64,000 bases of DNA. Origin: Sceloporus undulatus. Lineage: Eukaryota > Chordata > Lepidosauria > Squamata > Phrynosomatidae. The notes beneath the pieces were generated by a model. It saw nothing but the letters and a program-made list of their open reading frames with translations, had not been told where the DNA came from and did no database searches. The stretch covers positions 63,582,030-63,646,029 of the forward strand of contig NC_056527.1 in assembly GCF_019175285.1 (NCBI RefSeq). Reading direction: 5' to 3'. Shown one piece after another: positions 1 to 10,597 of the stretch (positions are counted from its first letter, which is position 1; every line of letters starts with the position of its first letter). Both the position numbers and the translations under genes were made by a program.

Positions 1-1190
1 TCTCATATCCACAGCATATTTATTTTTTCCCGTTTCTTCAAAAATTGCTGTTCTGTTTTCCCATTTATAATCATCATTAATTTGTCCATTGTAGATAAAT
101 CATTTAATTTTAATATCCATTCTTCAAGTAAACAAGTATTTCCCCCCGCTTCCAATGCCTTGCAAATGTTAGGCGAGCTGCAGTAAGCATGTATAAAATG
201 ATGCCCACTTCTTCTTGATACATTTTTCCTTTTAGATCTTCCGTAATATTTAGTAAAAATAGTTTAGAATTTAACTCAAATGTGATTTGAAAAATATCTT
301 GAGTTTTAGCATGAATCATTTTCTAAAAGTCACTTGCTTCATTACATTTCCACCACATATGGCAATATGTGGCATTAGGTTGCTGGCATTTTCAGCAATT
401 GCTTTCATTGTTGTTTTTGATCTTTGCCAATTTTAAGGGTGTTAAATGCCATCTATAAAATACTTTGTAATAATTTTCTATTAGGTGAACACTTTTAGTA
501 AATTTTAAATTTTTCAGCCACACTTTTTCCCAACTAGCAAATGATATTTGATATCCTATGTCCTGCATCCACTTTACCATGTTTTCTTTTACCAATTCTT
601 TAAGCTCTATATCTAAAAACATTTTATAAACTTTGGATATCATTTTTTATTGCCTTGAGAGAAAATCATGTCTAACTCACCTGTTTCCATTTCAATTCCA
701 ATATTCTTAATATCTTTTTAAAATCTTTCCTTTAGTTGATAATACGATAACCATTGTAATTCTATTCCTTCTTTCTGTAGTTCTTTTATTGTTTTAAATC
801 TTTCTCCTTTTCCATTTTTGATTAGTATGTCTTCATAGGTAATCCATTTTCCTTTATGTGATTTTTCTGCTTTGTAAAAAGCTTCCTGGACAGACGTCTA
901 TCTCGGGATTTTGTTATATATAAATCTTTTATACTTATTCCAGATTTTGAGTAAGGACTTTCTTATTGCATGTTTATTAAAACTTTTACATTTTGTGGCT
1001 TCATCATACCTTAAATATGCATGCCATCCTTTTTCCAAATCATCTCTTTCTAAAGCTAGCACTCTTTTATTCTTTAACTTAATCCAATCTTTAATCCAGA
1101 TAAATGCACACGCATTGTAATAAATTTGAAGATTCGGCAGGTCTAGTCCTCCTTTTTCTTTACAATCCTGTAACGCTGCCATTTTTATCC
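1..1190 (-). mobile_element. L1-type LINE fragment, ORF2 C-terminal part
   Basis: Antisense pieces of an L1 ORF2 protein lie in order: KGGLDLPNLQIYYNACAFIW with WIKDWI at 898-1182, then WMQDIGYQISFASWEKVW with ENYYKVFYRWHLTP at 392-643, then a tail at 110-319. These are the C-terminal landmarks of vertebrate L1 ORF2 after the reverse transcriptase. The copy is cut 5' near 1,190 and its 3' end lies beyond the left edge. The pieces are in different frames with stops between them, so it is dead. The family is clear; the subfamily is not. Confidence 0.85.
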
Positions 1191-1780
1191 TAGGCTTTCT
1201 GCTCCTGGTGCCAAGTAGGCAATATCTGGTCCAATGTGTCTCTCTAGCACCCCTTTCTTTTAAAGGCTCCTTGAAATCAACCCCAACCCTCCTTTCCTGA
1301 CAGAGACCTTAAAAAGATGGTTAGAGAAAGGCTAACATAGGTACAGGATAGCCTCAAAGAGAGGGTTTCCTATCAGACCCCTCCATGTGCCTTCAAGAAG
1401 CACAGCTTCCATGATCTGCATGTTGGACTTCCAGTCCAAAAATAGCTGGAGGGCCATATGTTATAATAAAGTAACACAATGGTCCAAAAGTTCCTTAAAA
1501 TGAGTCCAATTTGTCTTAAAAGGGGAATATAATTCTCAGAATTGGAAGACAAACATTATTCCAGCCAATAAAGATTAGATTATCAGAGTTCTTGAGTTGG
1601 TTGAGATGTACAGACTTTAAACATTACTGAAGGAGGAATTGTTGGTCAACTATAAAAGAATGGAAACCTTATCTATTGTAAAGACAAAAGAAAAGATGAT
1701 TACGCTCACAGACTGGGGTGCCTGATGCTTTTTAGATGTTGGGAGTACTAGAACAGAAGTGGGGTTATACTAGAAAAATA
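1191..1780. other. Unassigned stretch
   Basis: I see no reading frame, repeat ends or RNA gene here. It may hold old repeat sequence between the L1 break point and the next element. Confidence 0.4.
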
Positions 1781-2120
1781 TATAGTGGACCTTTTCGCTG
1801 GGGTTAGGGGCACAGGATTTATGTGAAAGTGGAAAAATCACACATTAAATATTTTTTTAACCCAAGAGAACACCTCTTTAGGAATCACTAGGTCCTCCAG
1901 TGCAACTATATGGTCCACATCCACCAAAAGGTGACCATAGAACTGTGCTGGAGGACCTACAAATGCCTAGAGAGGTGTTTTCTCTAGGAATCTCTAGATC
2001 CTCCAGTGTGACTCTATGGTCAGTTTCCAACAGAGTGATGCTAGAGGGTCTAGAGATTCCTAGATAGAACATATTAATCAAATCCACAAAATCAAAGCTG
2101 CAGATGTGGAGGGTTGAATA
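1781..2120. mobile_element. Non-autonomous DNA element with internal palindromic units
   Basis: The ends (TATAGTGGACC at left, GTGGAGGGTTGAATA at right) resemble the TA-flanked termini seen at 25,559. Inside are alternating units around GGTCCTCCAGTG and CTGGAGGACCTA, joined by CCTAGAGAGGTG / TTTCTCTAGGAATC, so the core can fold into hairpins. The same core occurs at 25,640-25,880. The exact ends are uncertain. Confidence 0.55.
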
Positions 2121-2409
2121 TATTAGAGGAGTTCACTATATTTTGCTTTACATTTCCTGGGATGGGAAGGTGGGAAGTTCAATTTTAGTTAAATTGTTTT
2201 ATGTAGTTCTTTGTTTTAAGTTGCTTGATTTAATATATATTGGGTTTAGGTTTGGGGGAGTGGAGGAGGAAATTAGGTTTTTAAAATTGTTTTTAGATTG
2301 TTAGGTTTATTGTGTGTGTGTGTTTTGTAACAGTGTTGTGCTTAGTTCTTTTACTATTATGGGTTTTTTAATGTTTATGTTATGATTTAAAATGCAATAA
2401 ATATCACTA
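2121..2409. other. Unassigned T/G-rich stretch
   Basis: Low-complexity T- and G-rich sequence with a short GT run near 2,310. No feature is supported. Confidence 0.4.
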
Positions 2410-2630
2410 CAGTCACTCCTCCTAATGCATGGATTACAGATCTACGTCCTTGAATATACACGGAGGGGCAGCCTCCACTATTTGTAATGGTGTGCTCCAG
2501 CATGTGCGCCTTTGCCATGCACACAGAGGTGCGCTCCATTCAAGCCTATGGGGCTTGAATAAGTGCGTGCCTCTGGGATTTGGGGGGGGGGGTCAGGAAT
2601 GGATCCCCCACAAAAACAGAGGGCCAACTG
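2410..2630. mobile_element. Short Tigger/pogo-like MITE
   Basis: The left end TACAGTCACTCCTCC and the right end GAGGGCCAACTGTA form inverted termini beginning CAGT and flanked by TA, as in pogo/Tigger elements. There is no coding capacity. A partial copy with the same right half is at 56,883-56,991. Confidence 0.6.
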
Positions 2631-3247
2631 TATTTAAAAAAGAACTTGACCAGGGTGGGAAAATGGGCCAGTACCAAAGCTGGGCTGAACCAAATCCAGA
2701 TGACAGTGAAAAAAGATAAATGTAAAGTTTGCCTTTTGAAGGGATGGAAGAGGCATGGAAGAGGCATGGAAGAGCTGGCTTCATAGCAGTAGATGTGAAA
2801 AATGGTGTTCTAGTGGATTACAAACCAAATATGAATGCACCACAATGCACTGTCAAGTTCATGTGAAATAGTAGTCTTTGTTGGTGTGGTCACTTCAGAG
2901 GTATTGTTTCCAGTTCTAGGCACCATACCTTTTATAATAAAGAAAATTTCTAAAGTGCATAAGTTTATGTAGTTGTTTTGTTTTACAGATGAAATATTTG
3001 ATAGGTATTATGTTCTGTTCATGTCTTTCCTTTGAAACAATTGCCACTAGGTGGTGCAAGCAATGTAGTTTCCCCTATTCTCAGTGTCTCTTCAGTTTTA
3101 AGCTTTGCCTTGCATTCCTTTGCAAATTTAATCACACTTCCTTTTACACATTTGTGTCTGTTGATGTTTAAATTACCATACTATTATAAATCAAAACAGA
3201 ATTTTGAAGGTTTGTCATGGGTACATGACTGGAGGAGGGGGCTTGTA
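2631..3247. other. Unassigned stretch
   Basis: No gene is supported. A small tandem repeat of GAAGAGGCATG occurs near 2,747-2,775. Confidence 0.35.
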
Positions 3248-4508
3248 CGAGGGGGTATTGTAAAGTATCACCCGGAAGTTATTATGGTATATTGATGAAA
3301 TTTTGTCAGTATCATGATTGATCATTAAGTGCATGATGTTGAGAAAATTAGCTCACTGTGTCCTTTATTTTTGTTACAAGTTGTGCCAGAAGTGACTAAA
3401 GTATAAGATGGAGAAGACTGAGGCTTGCAGTGTGATAAAGTTCCTGCATTTGAAGGGTAATAATGCCTAGCAAATTCATGGTGAGATGATGGTAGTTTAT
3501 GGAAATGATTGCCCATCTTATGACACTATTGTGAGGTGGAAAAGGAATTTTCAAACTGGTCACATGTCCCTTACAGACAAACCAAGACCTGGAAGACCAT
3601 CTTGACAGACGATGCGGCCACAGTGAAGAAAGTGGAGCAACCATCCACACGATCATGAATGAAACTGGTCTCAGTTACAGTAGTGTGTGGAAAATTATTC
3701 ATGATGAATTGCACATATCTAAGGTGTCTGCACACTGGGTTCCACGTTTGCAAACTCCTTTCCAGAAACAAACACGGTGTGACCTTTCAAGACAGATGTT
3801 GATGCTGTTGGAACAAGATGAAGAGGATTTTTTGGTCATCTGGTAACCATGGATGAATCTTGGATCTATCAGTATGATGCAGACACCAAAACCATGAGTA
3901 TGGAGTGGAAGCATGCCAATTCCCCTCCCCCCAAAAAGGCAGAGGTGCAAAAGTCAGCAGGGAAGTCCAAGCTCTCAGTTTTTTGGGGTTGTCATGGAGT
4001 AATTCTCACAGATTACCTTGCAAAGGGACAAACCATCACTGGCACAGACTACAGCAATCTTCTGGACAAGTTGCGAGATGCTCTGAAAAAGAAACTCGGT
4101 GTTATGCTGTCCAGAGGCATTTCCTAGCTGACAATGCACCAGCGCACTCATCTCAAGTTGCAGTTCACAAAGCAAGGGCATGTGGCTTGAGATTTTGCAG
4201 CATCCGCCTTATTCTTCCAACTTCGCACCAAGTGACTTTTTGTTGTTCCCAGAAATGAAAAATCAGTTCCAGGGTCACCAATCTGACAACACAAATAACA
4301 TCATTTATGAAGTGGAAGAGTGTTTTAAGGCCCAATCTCCAGACTTCTACAATAATGGTATTGGGGGGGGGGGGTGTCAATAAACAGTGGGGGAAATGTG
4401 TAAATCTAGATGGTGACTATGTAGAGAAAAGTTAACAACTACAAATCAAAACAAACTTTCAGTCATTTTTTTAAAATGTGATAATTAAAACTTTATGATA
4501 TTCCCTCG
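3248..4508 (+). mobile_element. Mariner (Tc1/mariner DNA transposon), broken
   Basis: The inverted ends CGAGGGGGTAT and (reverse) CGAGGGAATAT are flanked by a TA target duplication (3,246-3,247 and 4,509-4,510). The length of 1,261 bp is normal for mariner. Pieces of transposase lie on the + strand: helix-turn-helix region with SYDTIVRWKRNFQTG (about 3,515), then MDESWIYQYD (3,849), TITGTDYSNLL, DNAPAHSS (about 4,131) and YSSNFAPSDFLLFP (about 4,213). These hold the three catalytic aspartates in the DD34D pattern. The frame changes several times and stops occur, for example before MDESW, so this copy cannot make transposase. A poly-G tract is near 4,363. Family assignment is firm; subfamily is not. 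Confidence 0.93.
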
Positions 4509-4794
4509 TACATTGACAAAAAGAAAAAAAGAAAGAAAATATACAAAGAGAGAGTGGGGAGAAGGGAGAGAGAAAAAATAAGAGTTTTGCATGCTGTGGC
4601 TAAATACAATGCCAGCCCTCCTTAGAATAGACTCAGAGGAATTAATGGGAATCACCACCAAATTAAATCCAATTTATTTCGATTGTCTCCTCAGGTTAAA
4701 AGTAATGCTGGATTAAGCCCATGATTTGCATATCCTGGTTTATATTTATTAATAAAAATCTTTTTAAAAATACTACATATACTTGACTATAAAC

Positions 4795-4935
4795 TGAGTG
4801 GAGTTTCTGGAGACCAGGCTCCAAATCCCCGCTCACCCAAGCCTCAGAAAAACCCATGATACTTTAGGGTTACTGCACTTTAAGGTCGCCATAAGTCAGA
4901 AATGACTTGAAGGCACACAGGAACAACAAGCAGAA
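4795..4935 (+). repeat. SINE 3' remnant with BovB-like tail
   Basis: The end GGTCGCCATAAGTCAGAAAT followed by GACTTGAAGGCACACAGGAACAA matches the 3' tail shared by squamate BovB LINEs and the SINEs they move. The upstream part keeps the AAATCCCCGCTCA and CCTCAGA pieces of the SINE body. The tRNA-like head is gone. Confidence 0.7.
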
Positions 4936-5072
4936 CAAAAGCTTCTTCTTTCCCCTCCCTGTCTCTTTCCCAATCCCAAATCTTACTTACTGAAGCCAGA
5001 TACACACCACTGTCAGTCACTGTAGACTGAAGAAGAAAAATCATTTTCAAAGTGTTGGTCAGTGTCCATATA

Positions 5073-5303
5073 CAGTTGGCCCTTCTTATATACAGATTTC
5101 TTATACACAGATTCAAGCATCCATGGTTTAAAAATGTTCAAATAAAGTATAAATTTCAAATATCACACCTTGATTTTCCATTTTTTTTATAAGGGACACC
5201 ATTTTGCTATGTCATTATATTTAATGGGACTTGAGCATACACAGATTTTGTTATACATGGGGGATTTTGGAACCAAAACCCAGCGTATAACAAGAGTCCA
5301 CTG
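5073..5303. mobile_element. Tigger-like MITE, about 230 bp
   Basis: TA-flanked ends CAGTTGGCCCTTCTTATA and (right) GAGTCCACTG. The middle carries GGGACACCATTTTGCTATG and TTTAATGGGACTTGAGCAT, found again at 9,311-9,525 and 59,128-59,346. No coding capacity. Confidence 0.75.
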
Positions 5304-5394
5304 TATAATTCATAATCTTCAAAACAAAGTATTCTAGAAAGGTGCTTGATCAAGTATGGTTTGAGACTAGATTTTTTATGGGCAATATAAAGGG

Positions 5395-5870
5395 CTGCTA
5401 TGATGGAACTCAACAGGATCCTAAAGTGTAAAGATATACATCTGAACACCAAAGTGAGGATCATCCAAGTCACTGTATTCCCCATCACCATGTACAGATG
5501 TGAGAGCTGGACAGTGAAAACTCTGCTCATTTAAGATGTGGTACTGGAAAAGAGTGCTGAGGGTACCATAGACAGCCAAGATGACAAACAAATGGATTCG
5601 AGAAAAGATTAATCAGAAGCTCTCCCTGGAAGTCAGAATGACATGGCTGACATACTTTGGCCACATCATGAGAAGGCAGGACTCATTAGAAAAGACAATG
5701 ATGCTAAGAAAGGTAGAGGACTGCATGCCAGATGGTTGGATTCAATAAAAGAGGCCATAGACATGAACCTGCACAGCTGTGGAGGACAGGGGGTCTTGGA
5801 GATGTCTCATCCACAGGGTTCCCATGAGCTGAGGTCAATTCGAGGGCAGTGTTACCCAAATTGCTGGTGT
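5395..5870 (+). mobile_element. RTE/BovB LINE fragment
   Basis: Translation gives pieces of the C-terminal part of BovB reverse transcriptase: KCKDIHLNTKVRIIQVTVFP with YRCESWTVK, and later a segment ending HARWLDSIKEAIDMNL at 5,643-5,800. This matches the BovB motif order (TKVR..VFP..YGCESWTVKK, FGHLMRR, MRWLD). The frame is broken and the copy is truncated at both ends. BovB is abundant in squamates and known for horizontal transfer. Confidence 0.8.
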
Positions 5871-6420
5871 CTGGGGGCTGGAATACCCACAAATTATCTA
5901 GTGTTAGGGGAATTATACTATTTGCTCAAATGGGAGATATAATTTGACCAGGACAACAGCAGTTTTGGGATCAGCCCAGCTATACCAGGTCTGAATTACA
6001 CAGACCTCCAGAGGCAAAGTCAAATAGGTTTTGTATTTTTATTAATGGGGATAATCACAACACAATACATACATTCACACACACACACACACAAGGGCCA
6101 GGGAAACAAAGATGGTATAGGTGAATAGGTTTGAGGCCTTGCTAATGGCAATACTTACCATGTGGATTTTGATTCCAATCACAGCAGGTCCGGAACAGAG
6201 AAGACTCAATAGCCACTGCGACAAAGAGTGGGGTTAACCAGAGTATTGAGATGCCTAGTCTAACCAAACCGACAAAGTGCCTGCCTGCTTGCAAACTAGT
6301 GGAGGCTTGGTTCTGGAGCAACAGCAGTTAACAACAACAATGTAAACAATGAAAAGTTTCCAAATTGTTTCAAATATGTTCTCTTTTATTCTCCTCTTGC
6401 TGATGTAACTTTAGATGCAA
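5871..6420. other. Unassigned stretch with short CA repeat
   Basis: Only a short (CA)n run at about 6,075-6,093 is recognised. Confidence 0.4.
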
Positions 6421-6423
6421 TCC

Positions 6424-6640
6424 TGTACAGCACATCACAATATAGTAGTTTTACATGCAGATCCAAAATAGGCTGAATTATATACCACTCTCCAAATTTA
6501 CCATACAACACATGCATAGCCATTCTATGCCTTGCCAGAAGTAGAGAGGATCAGAGAAGTATCTAGCTGTGTTCCCATAGCCAGATATGAAATGATTACT
6601 TCTACAGGTGTCAGTACAGCTGTAATAATTTTTCAACTGT
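6424..6640. repeat. Unclassified repeat, related copy at 39.7 kb
   Basis: The segment TTCTATGCCTTGCC ... GAGGATCAGAGAAGTATCT ... CATAGCCAGATATGAAAT recurs with changes at 39,690-39,775. No coding or family signature is seen. Confidence 0.5.
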
Positions 6641-6651
6641 CTTTATTGCTA

Positions 6652-6652
<1 letters not shown>

Positions 6653-6691
<39 letters not shown>
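6653..6691. repeat. (ATT)n microsatellite
   Basis: About a dozen uninterrupted ATT units; it may be an old LINE tail. Confidence 0.9.
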
Positions 6692-6693
<2 letters not shown>

Positions 6694-7009
6694 ATGTGAC
6701 AAGGAATACAAAACCAAAACAACCAATGAAAATTTAAACACTGCAACTGGTACATTACATGAAACAAATGGACTCCGATGTTAATATAGTATAATAAGAC
6801 TGGATATCATACACATGACAGCTGATTAGAGTTGTCATTTCATTGATGGAGCATGCTTTAAAAGAAAATATCCAAAATTTAATCATTTGTTGTGGCAGAC
6901 CATAAGGTGAAATTTCAGTTTGAATAAACAGTAAATGGGTACCATAGTTCTTCAAAAGCATTGTTCTTATTGTGTCCATTACAAACTTTTATTGGTTGTG
7001 TTAACTTTT

Positions 7010-7740
7010 CAGAAAGAGCAGTGCTCCATATTCTGTCCATTCAGCTCTTAAGTGCTTTCTTAAAAGCATCTAGGGTGTTGATGCGACGGATCTCCTCGAG
7101 CAGGTTGTTCCAAAGTCTGGGGGCAGCAGCAGTAAATGTCCTCTCATAGGTCAATTTCAGTATGATTTTTGGGTATTCTAGTAATATCTTTCCAAATGTT
7201 CTGAGAGTGCGAGGCGGATTGTGTAGGGAGAGGCGTTCCTTCAAGTAACTTGGGCCTGAGCCATGTAGGGTTTTAAATGTACTAACCAACACTTTATTAT
7301 TATTATTATTAACCTTTATTTATGAAGCGCTGTAAATTTACACTGTGCTGTATATACAATCTTTTTAATTAGACGGTTCCCTGCCCTCAGGCTTACAATC
7401 TAAAAAGACATGACACAGAAGGAGAAGGGAGTGGTGGAGGGAAAGGGTAAGAGGTCCAACAGTTCCTCTCTACCTCCAAGGCCTGGACCAAGGCAGATGG
7501 ACTGGAGGGAGGGCTTGGCTTCATAATAGATGGTTAATGTTATTGGGCCCAGAAGTTGATCGGTAGCCAGTGTAAAGATTTTAATATCGGTGTGATATGT
7601 TCTGATCTAGATGTTTTAGTGATCAGTCTGGCCGCAGCATTTTGAATCAATTGAAGCTTCCGGGTTTGGTACAAAGGTAGCCCCATGTAGAGCGCATTAC
7701 AGAAATCTAAACGAGAAGTTACTAGCACATATACCACTAA
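7010..7740 (-). mobile_element. L2-type LINE fragment, split by an insertion
   Basis: Antisense pieces of the L2 reverse transcriptase C-terminal region: SRLDFCNALYMGLPLYQTRK with LQLIQNAAARLI and ITPILKSLHWLPI (7,540-7,737), then VSTFKTLHGSGPSYLKERL and APRLWNNLLEEIRRI (7,041-7,292). This order is typical of L2 and its relatives. Between them lies about 250 bp of unrelated repeat (7,293-7,539) that begins with an ATT run. The copy is 5' truncated. Confidence 0.85.
7293..7539. repeat. Repeat inserted in the L2 fragment
   Basis: Starts with (TTA)n, then TTTATTTATGAAGCGCTG and GGTTCCCTGCCCTCAGGC. It interrupts the L2 sequence and is therefore younger. The class is unknown; the ATT run suggests a LINE- or SINE-type tail. 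Confidence 0.5.
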
Positions 7741-7768
7741 AAACTAATATTTTAAAAAAGATGGAGGA

Positions 7769-7800
7769 AACTTAACACACACACACACACACACACACAC
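7769..7800. repeat. (CA)n microsatellite
   Basis: Clean CA dinucleotide run of about 16 units. Confidence 0.9.
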
Positions 7801-8164
7801 TACTATTGTATATAATGTATATGTATAATGTATATTGGGGATGTATATTGTTAGGATGAGTAATAAATTATTACTAGTGAAACCCACAACAAAACATTTT
7901 CACCCACAAAGAATGGGGTTTCTGTTCAGAGATCCAGCCAGCCTTGAACAAGAACTTTCATCTATCAATAAAGATTGTGTTTGTTTAAGGAAGTAAGAAT
8001 TGTTATCGATTGCTGAACCTACTGCCAGTGAACTGGATCTCAGTATTAGTATTGGGAGGGGGCACTCTCCTAATTTGTTCATCACTTTATAAACCACTAG
8101 CATTATTTCACACACACATGCGCATCACATCCACAGCAAAAGTGACTGAAAGAGATTTACATCT

Positions 8165-8670
8165 AATAATAATAATAATAATTTATTTATACTCCACCTC
8201 TCCATTAAGATCGAGGCGGCTAACAATATTAAAACATTAAAATACAATAAAATACAATGTCCCAGAAACCCACCCACCCACCATAACCAATAACTCATAA
8301 TTCTAAACAATAACAATAAAACAATGCCATTAAAATTATTAAAATGGACAAGACAGGGTAGTCAATGGGGGTGACTGAGATGCTAATCTGGGAAGGCCTG
8401 TCGGAAGAGATCCATCTTGACCGCCTTTTTAAAGCTGTCAAGATTGGTAATATGGTGGGTCTCTTCCAGCAGACCATTCCATAACTTGGGAATGGCAGAA
8501 TAAAAGGTCCTCTGGATAACCGCAGCCAGCTTAGTTTTTTGCTGGCTACAGTTGATTTTTCCCAGGGGAGCTAAATGCGCAGGGTGGTTTGTATAGAAGA
8601 AGGCACTCACGTAGATAAGCTGGGTCCAAGCCATGAAGGGCTTTAAAGGTCATAACCAATATGTTGTACT
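8165..8670 (-). mobile_element. L2-type LINE 3' end
   Basis: Antisense frame 8,383-8,634 carries IQRTFYSAIPKLWNGLLEE and SFKKAVKMDLFRQAF, the conserved C-terminus of L2-type polymerases. It is followed, in LINE orientation, by a 3' tail that ends in a TAA/ATT run at 8,165-8,185 next to TTTATTTATACTCCACCTC. Strongly 5' truncated. Confidence 0.8.
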
Positions 8671-8711
8671 GTGCACATTTATATCATAATGTTCTCATGG
8701 GGACAACAGAG

Positions 8712-8712
8712 T

Positions 8713-8746
<34 letters not shown>
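8712..8746. repeat. (GT)n microsatellite
   Basis: GT run of about 16 units. Confidence 0.9.
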
Positions 8747-8748
<2 letters not shown>

Positions 8749-9310
8749 GAAGCTGACTGAACTGGACGCTGAATCATAATACAGAACTACCAGTAAGATA
8801 GCATCCTCTGTCTATTACCACCAGCAACAGACTGGTTTAGGGACCAGCATACACATGGAGTATATAGCTTTGCCCTCAAGAAAAGAACTGCGGAGTAATT
8901 TCGGGAGAACAGATGAGAAGTTGCCACTGTGGTATCCTAATAGTTGCTGCCTGAGACAGTCATCACAGTAGTCTGCCTAGCAATAGGGCCAACCCTACTG
9001 TTTTGTTGGCATGAAGCGTATTCATGTTGGCAGCACTGGGAAGTAGGATTATGTTCTCTTCCAGTGTGCTCAGTAATCTTATTTCTCATTCTGTCACTTC
9101 TCAATTGATGTCATTTAAAACTTAAAAAACAAGTTTCAAAGTACATATTTATTGTAATGTGTACCTTGATCTTCCTCCCTCCCTAGTCATAAAAATGGAT
9201 TCTAACATCTTTCCCTCATAAAGCTCTGAGCAAGGCCTTGTTTCCTCTGTAACTTAGACTGGAGAACTCATTTTAACAAACTGATTGGAATATAACAGCT
9301 TTAGCTAATA
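8747..9310. other. Unassigned stretch
   Basis: No gene, RNA or clear repeat recognised. Confidence 0.4.
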
Positions 9311-9525
9311 AAGTCAGCCCTCTATATCCACAGATTTTTTTTTTATTCATGCATTCAAGCATCCATGGCCTGAAAATAATTTAAAAATATATAAATTACC
9401 TTGATTTTGCCATTTTATATAAGGGATGCCATTTTGCTATGCCATTGTATTTAATGGGACTTGAGCATCCACAGGGTGGTCCTGGAACCAAACCCAGGGC
9501 CCAAGGATGCAAAGGGCCCACTATA
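9311..9525. mobile_element. Tigger-like MITE copy
   Basis: Shares AAGGGATGCCATTTTGCTAT, TTTAATGGGACTTGAGCAT and the right end AAGGGCCCACTATA with the copies at 5,073 and 59,128. The left terminus is decayed. Confidence 0.7.
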
Positions 9526-9584
9526 CAACCTTAGGTGCCCAGACCAATAGTACTCATATTAAATTCTCATGAACCCTTTACATA

Positions 9585-9668
9585 AATGGTACTGTGAATA
9601 AAACTGCCTGGTGATGCGGTCCCACACGTACACACCTTCTGAAATGAAACAAGGTCAACATTTAACTT
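9585..9668. repeat. Direct repeat, left copy
   Basis: ACTGTGAATAAAACTGCCTG ... ACACACCTTCTGAAATGAAA recurs at 10,511-10,597 with about 15 percent difference. See findings. Confidence 0.7.
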
Positions 9669-10230
9669 CCTTTAATGGAGAGGTTCACTTCATTAAAACA
9701 ACCACTATATTTTCTCTATGTATCAGCTCATATAAGTGGTTTGTTTGCATGAACAGTTAACAGGTGCATGAAGTGAATTCATGCAAAAAGTAATGCTGCA
9801 ACAACTCCTGTGATATATAGAACATTTCTCTGATGACTGAAATACCATCAACTTCTAGTTCATAGACATTCTATACTAGTTGGAAAAAAAATGAAATATG
9901 GGAACATGCTAATATTGTCCATCTTTTAATTCAGGTAGGTGAGCTGCAGCTGAAATTAACCTCCAGATTTGCAATCATAAAAACAATGAGAATAATTCTC
10001 ATGAAAATACGTGGTCTACTTCCAAATAAACATGTGTTCAGTATCAGACCACACTTTATCAAGCATATTATTTGAACTCAAAACTGACTATAATCAAGAT
10101 TCAGAAAAAAAACATGTAAATGGAAAATGAATAGAAAGCTCATGCCTTATTGCATTCTGTTTAATGTCCAGGGAAGAACTCATGTAAAACTGATGCAGCA
10201 AAATCAACAACTGTGACACATTAGAAATTA

Positions 10231-10509
10231 ACAGAGGCCCAAAACAGACGAACTAAATGATGTGGTTTCCGGCCACGTTCCGGGTGTAGTGCATGCCCCG
10301 AACGCAGCAGGAAACTGCGCTGACTTCACACCAACGTTGAAGAACCAAGCCAAAAAGGAGCATGAATAACCTGCTCTGTCACATGGCCTGGTTCAGGGCC
10401 GTGATGGTAGCCTGAATCCGGGCTGTGCATGTGTGGTTGCCATAGCCCTGGTGCAAATGGAGCAGGTGTGGTCCTGCCGCAGTCCTTTTGGCCTGGCTGT
10501 TTCGGGCCA
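10231..10509. mobile_element. hAT-like MITE
   Basis: Ends GGCCCAAAACAGACGAACTA and, reversed from the right, GGCCCGAAACAGCCAGGCCA form imperfect inverted termini around a GC-rich core without a reading frame. Similar termini bound the foldback elements at 15,242, 23,557 and 24,891. No clear target duplication is visible. Confidence 0.55.
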
Positions 10510-10510
10510 T

Positions 10511-10597
10511 ATAAATTGTACTGTGAATAAAACTGCCTGCTAATGTAGTCAAACATATACACACCTTTTGAAATGAAACAATGTCAACATTTGTTTT
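10511..10597. repeat. Direct repeat, right copy
   Basis: Second copy of the segment at 9,585-9,668, directly beyond the hAT-like element. Confidence 0.7.
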
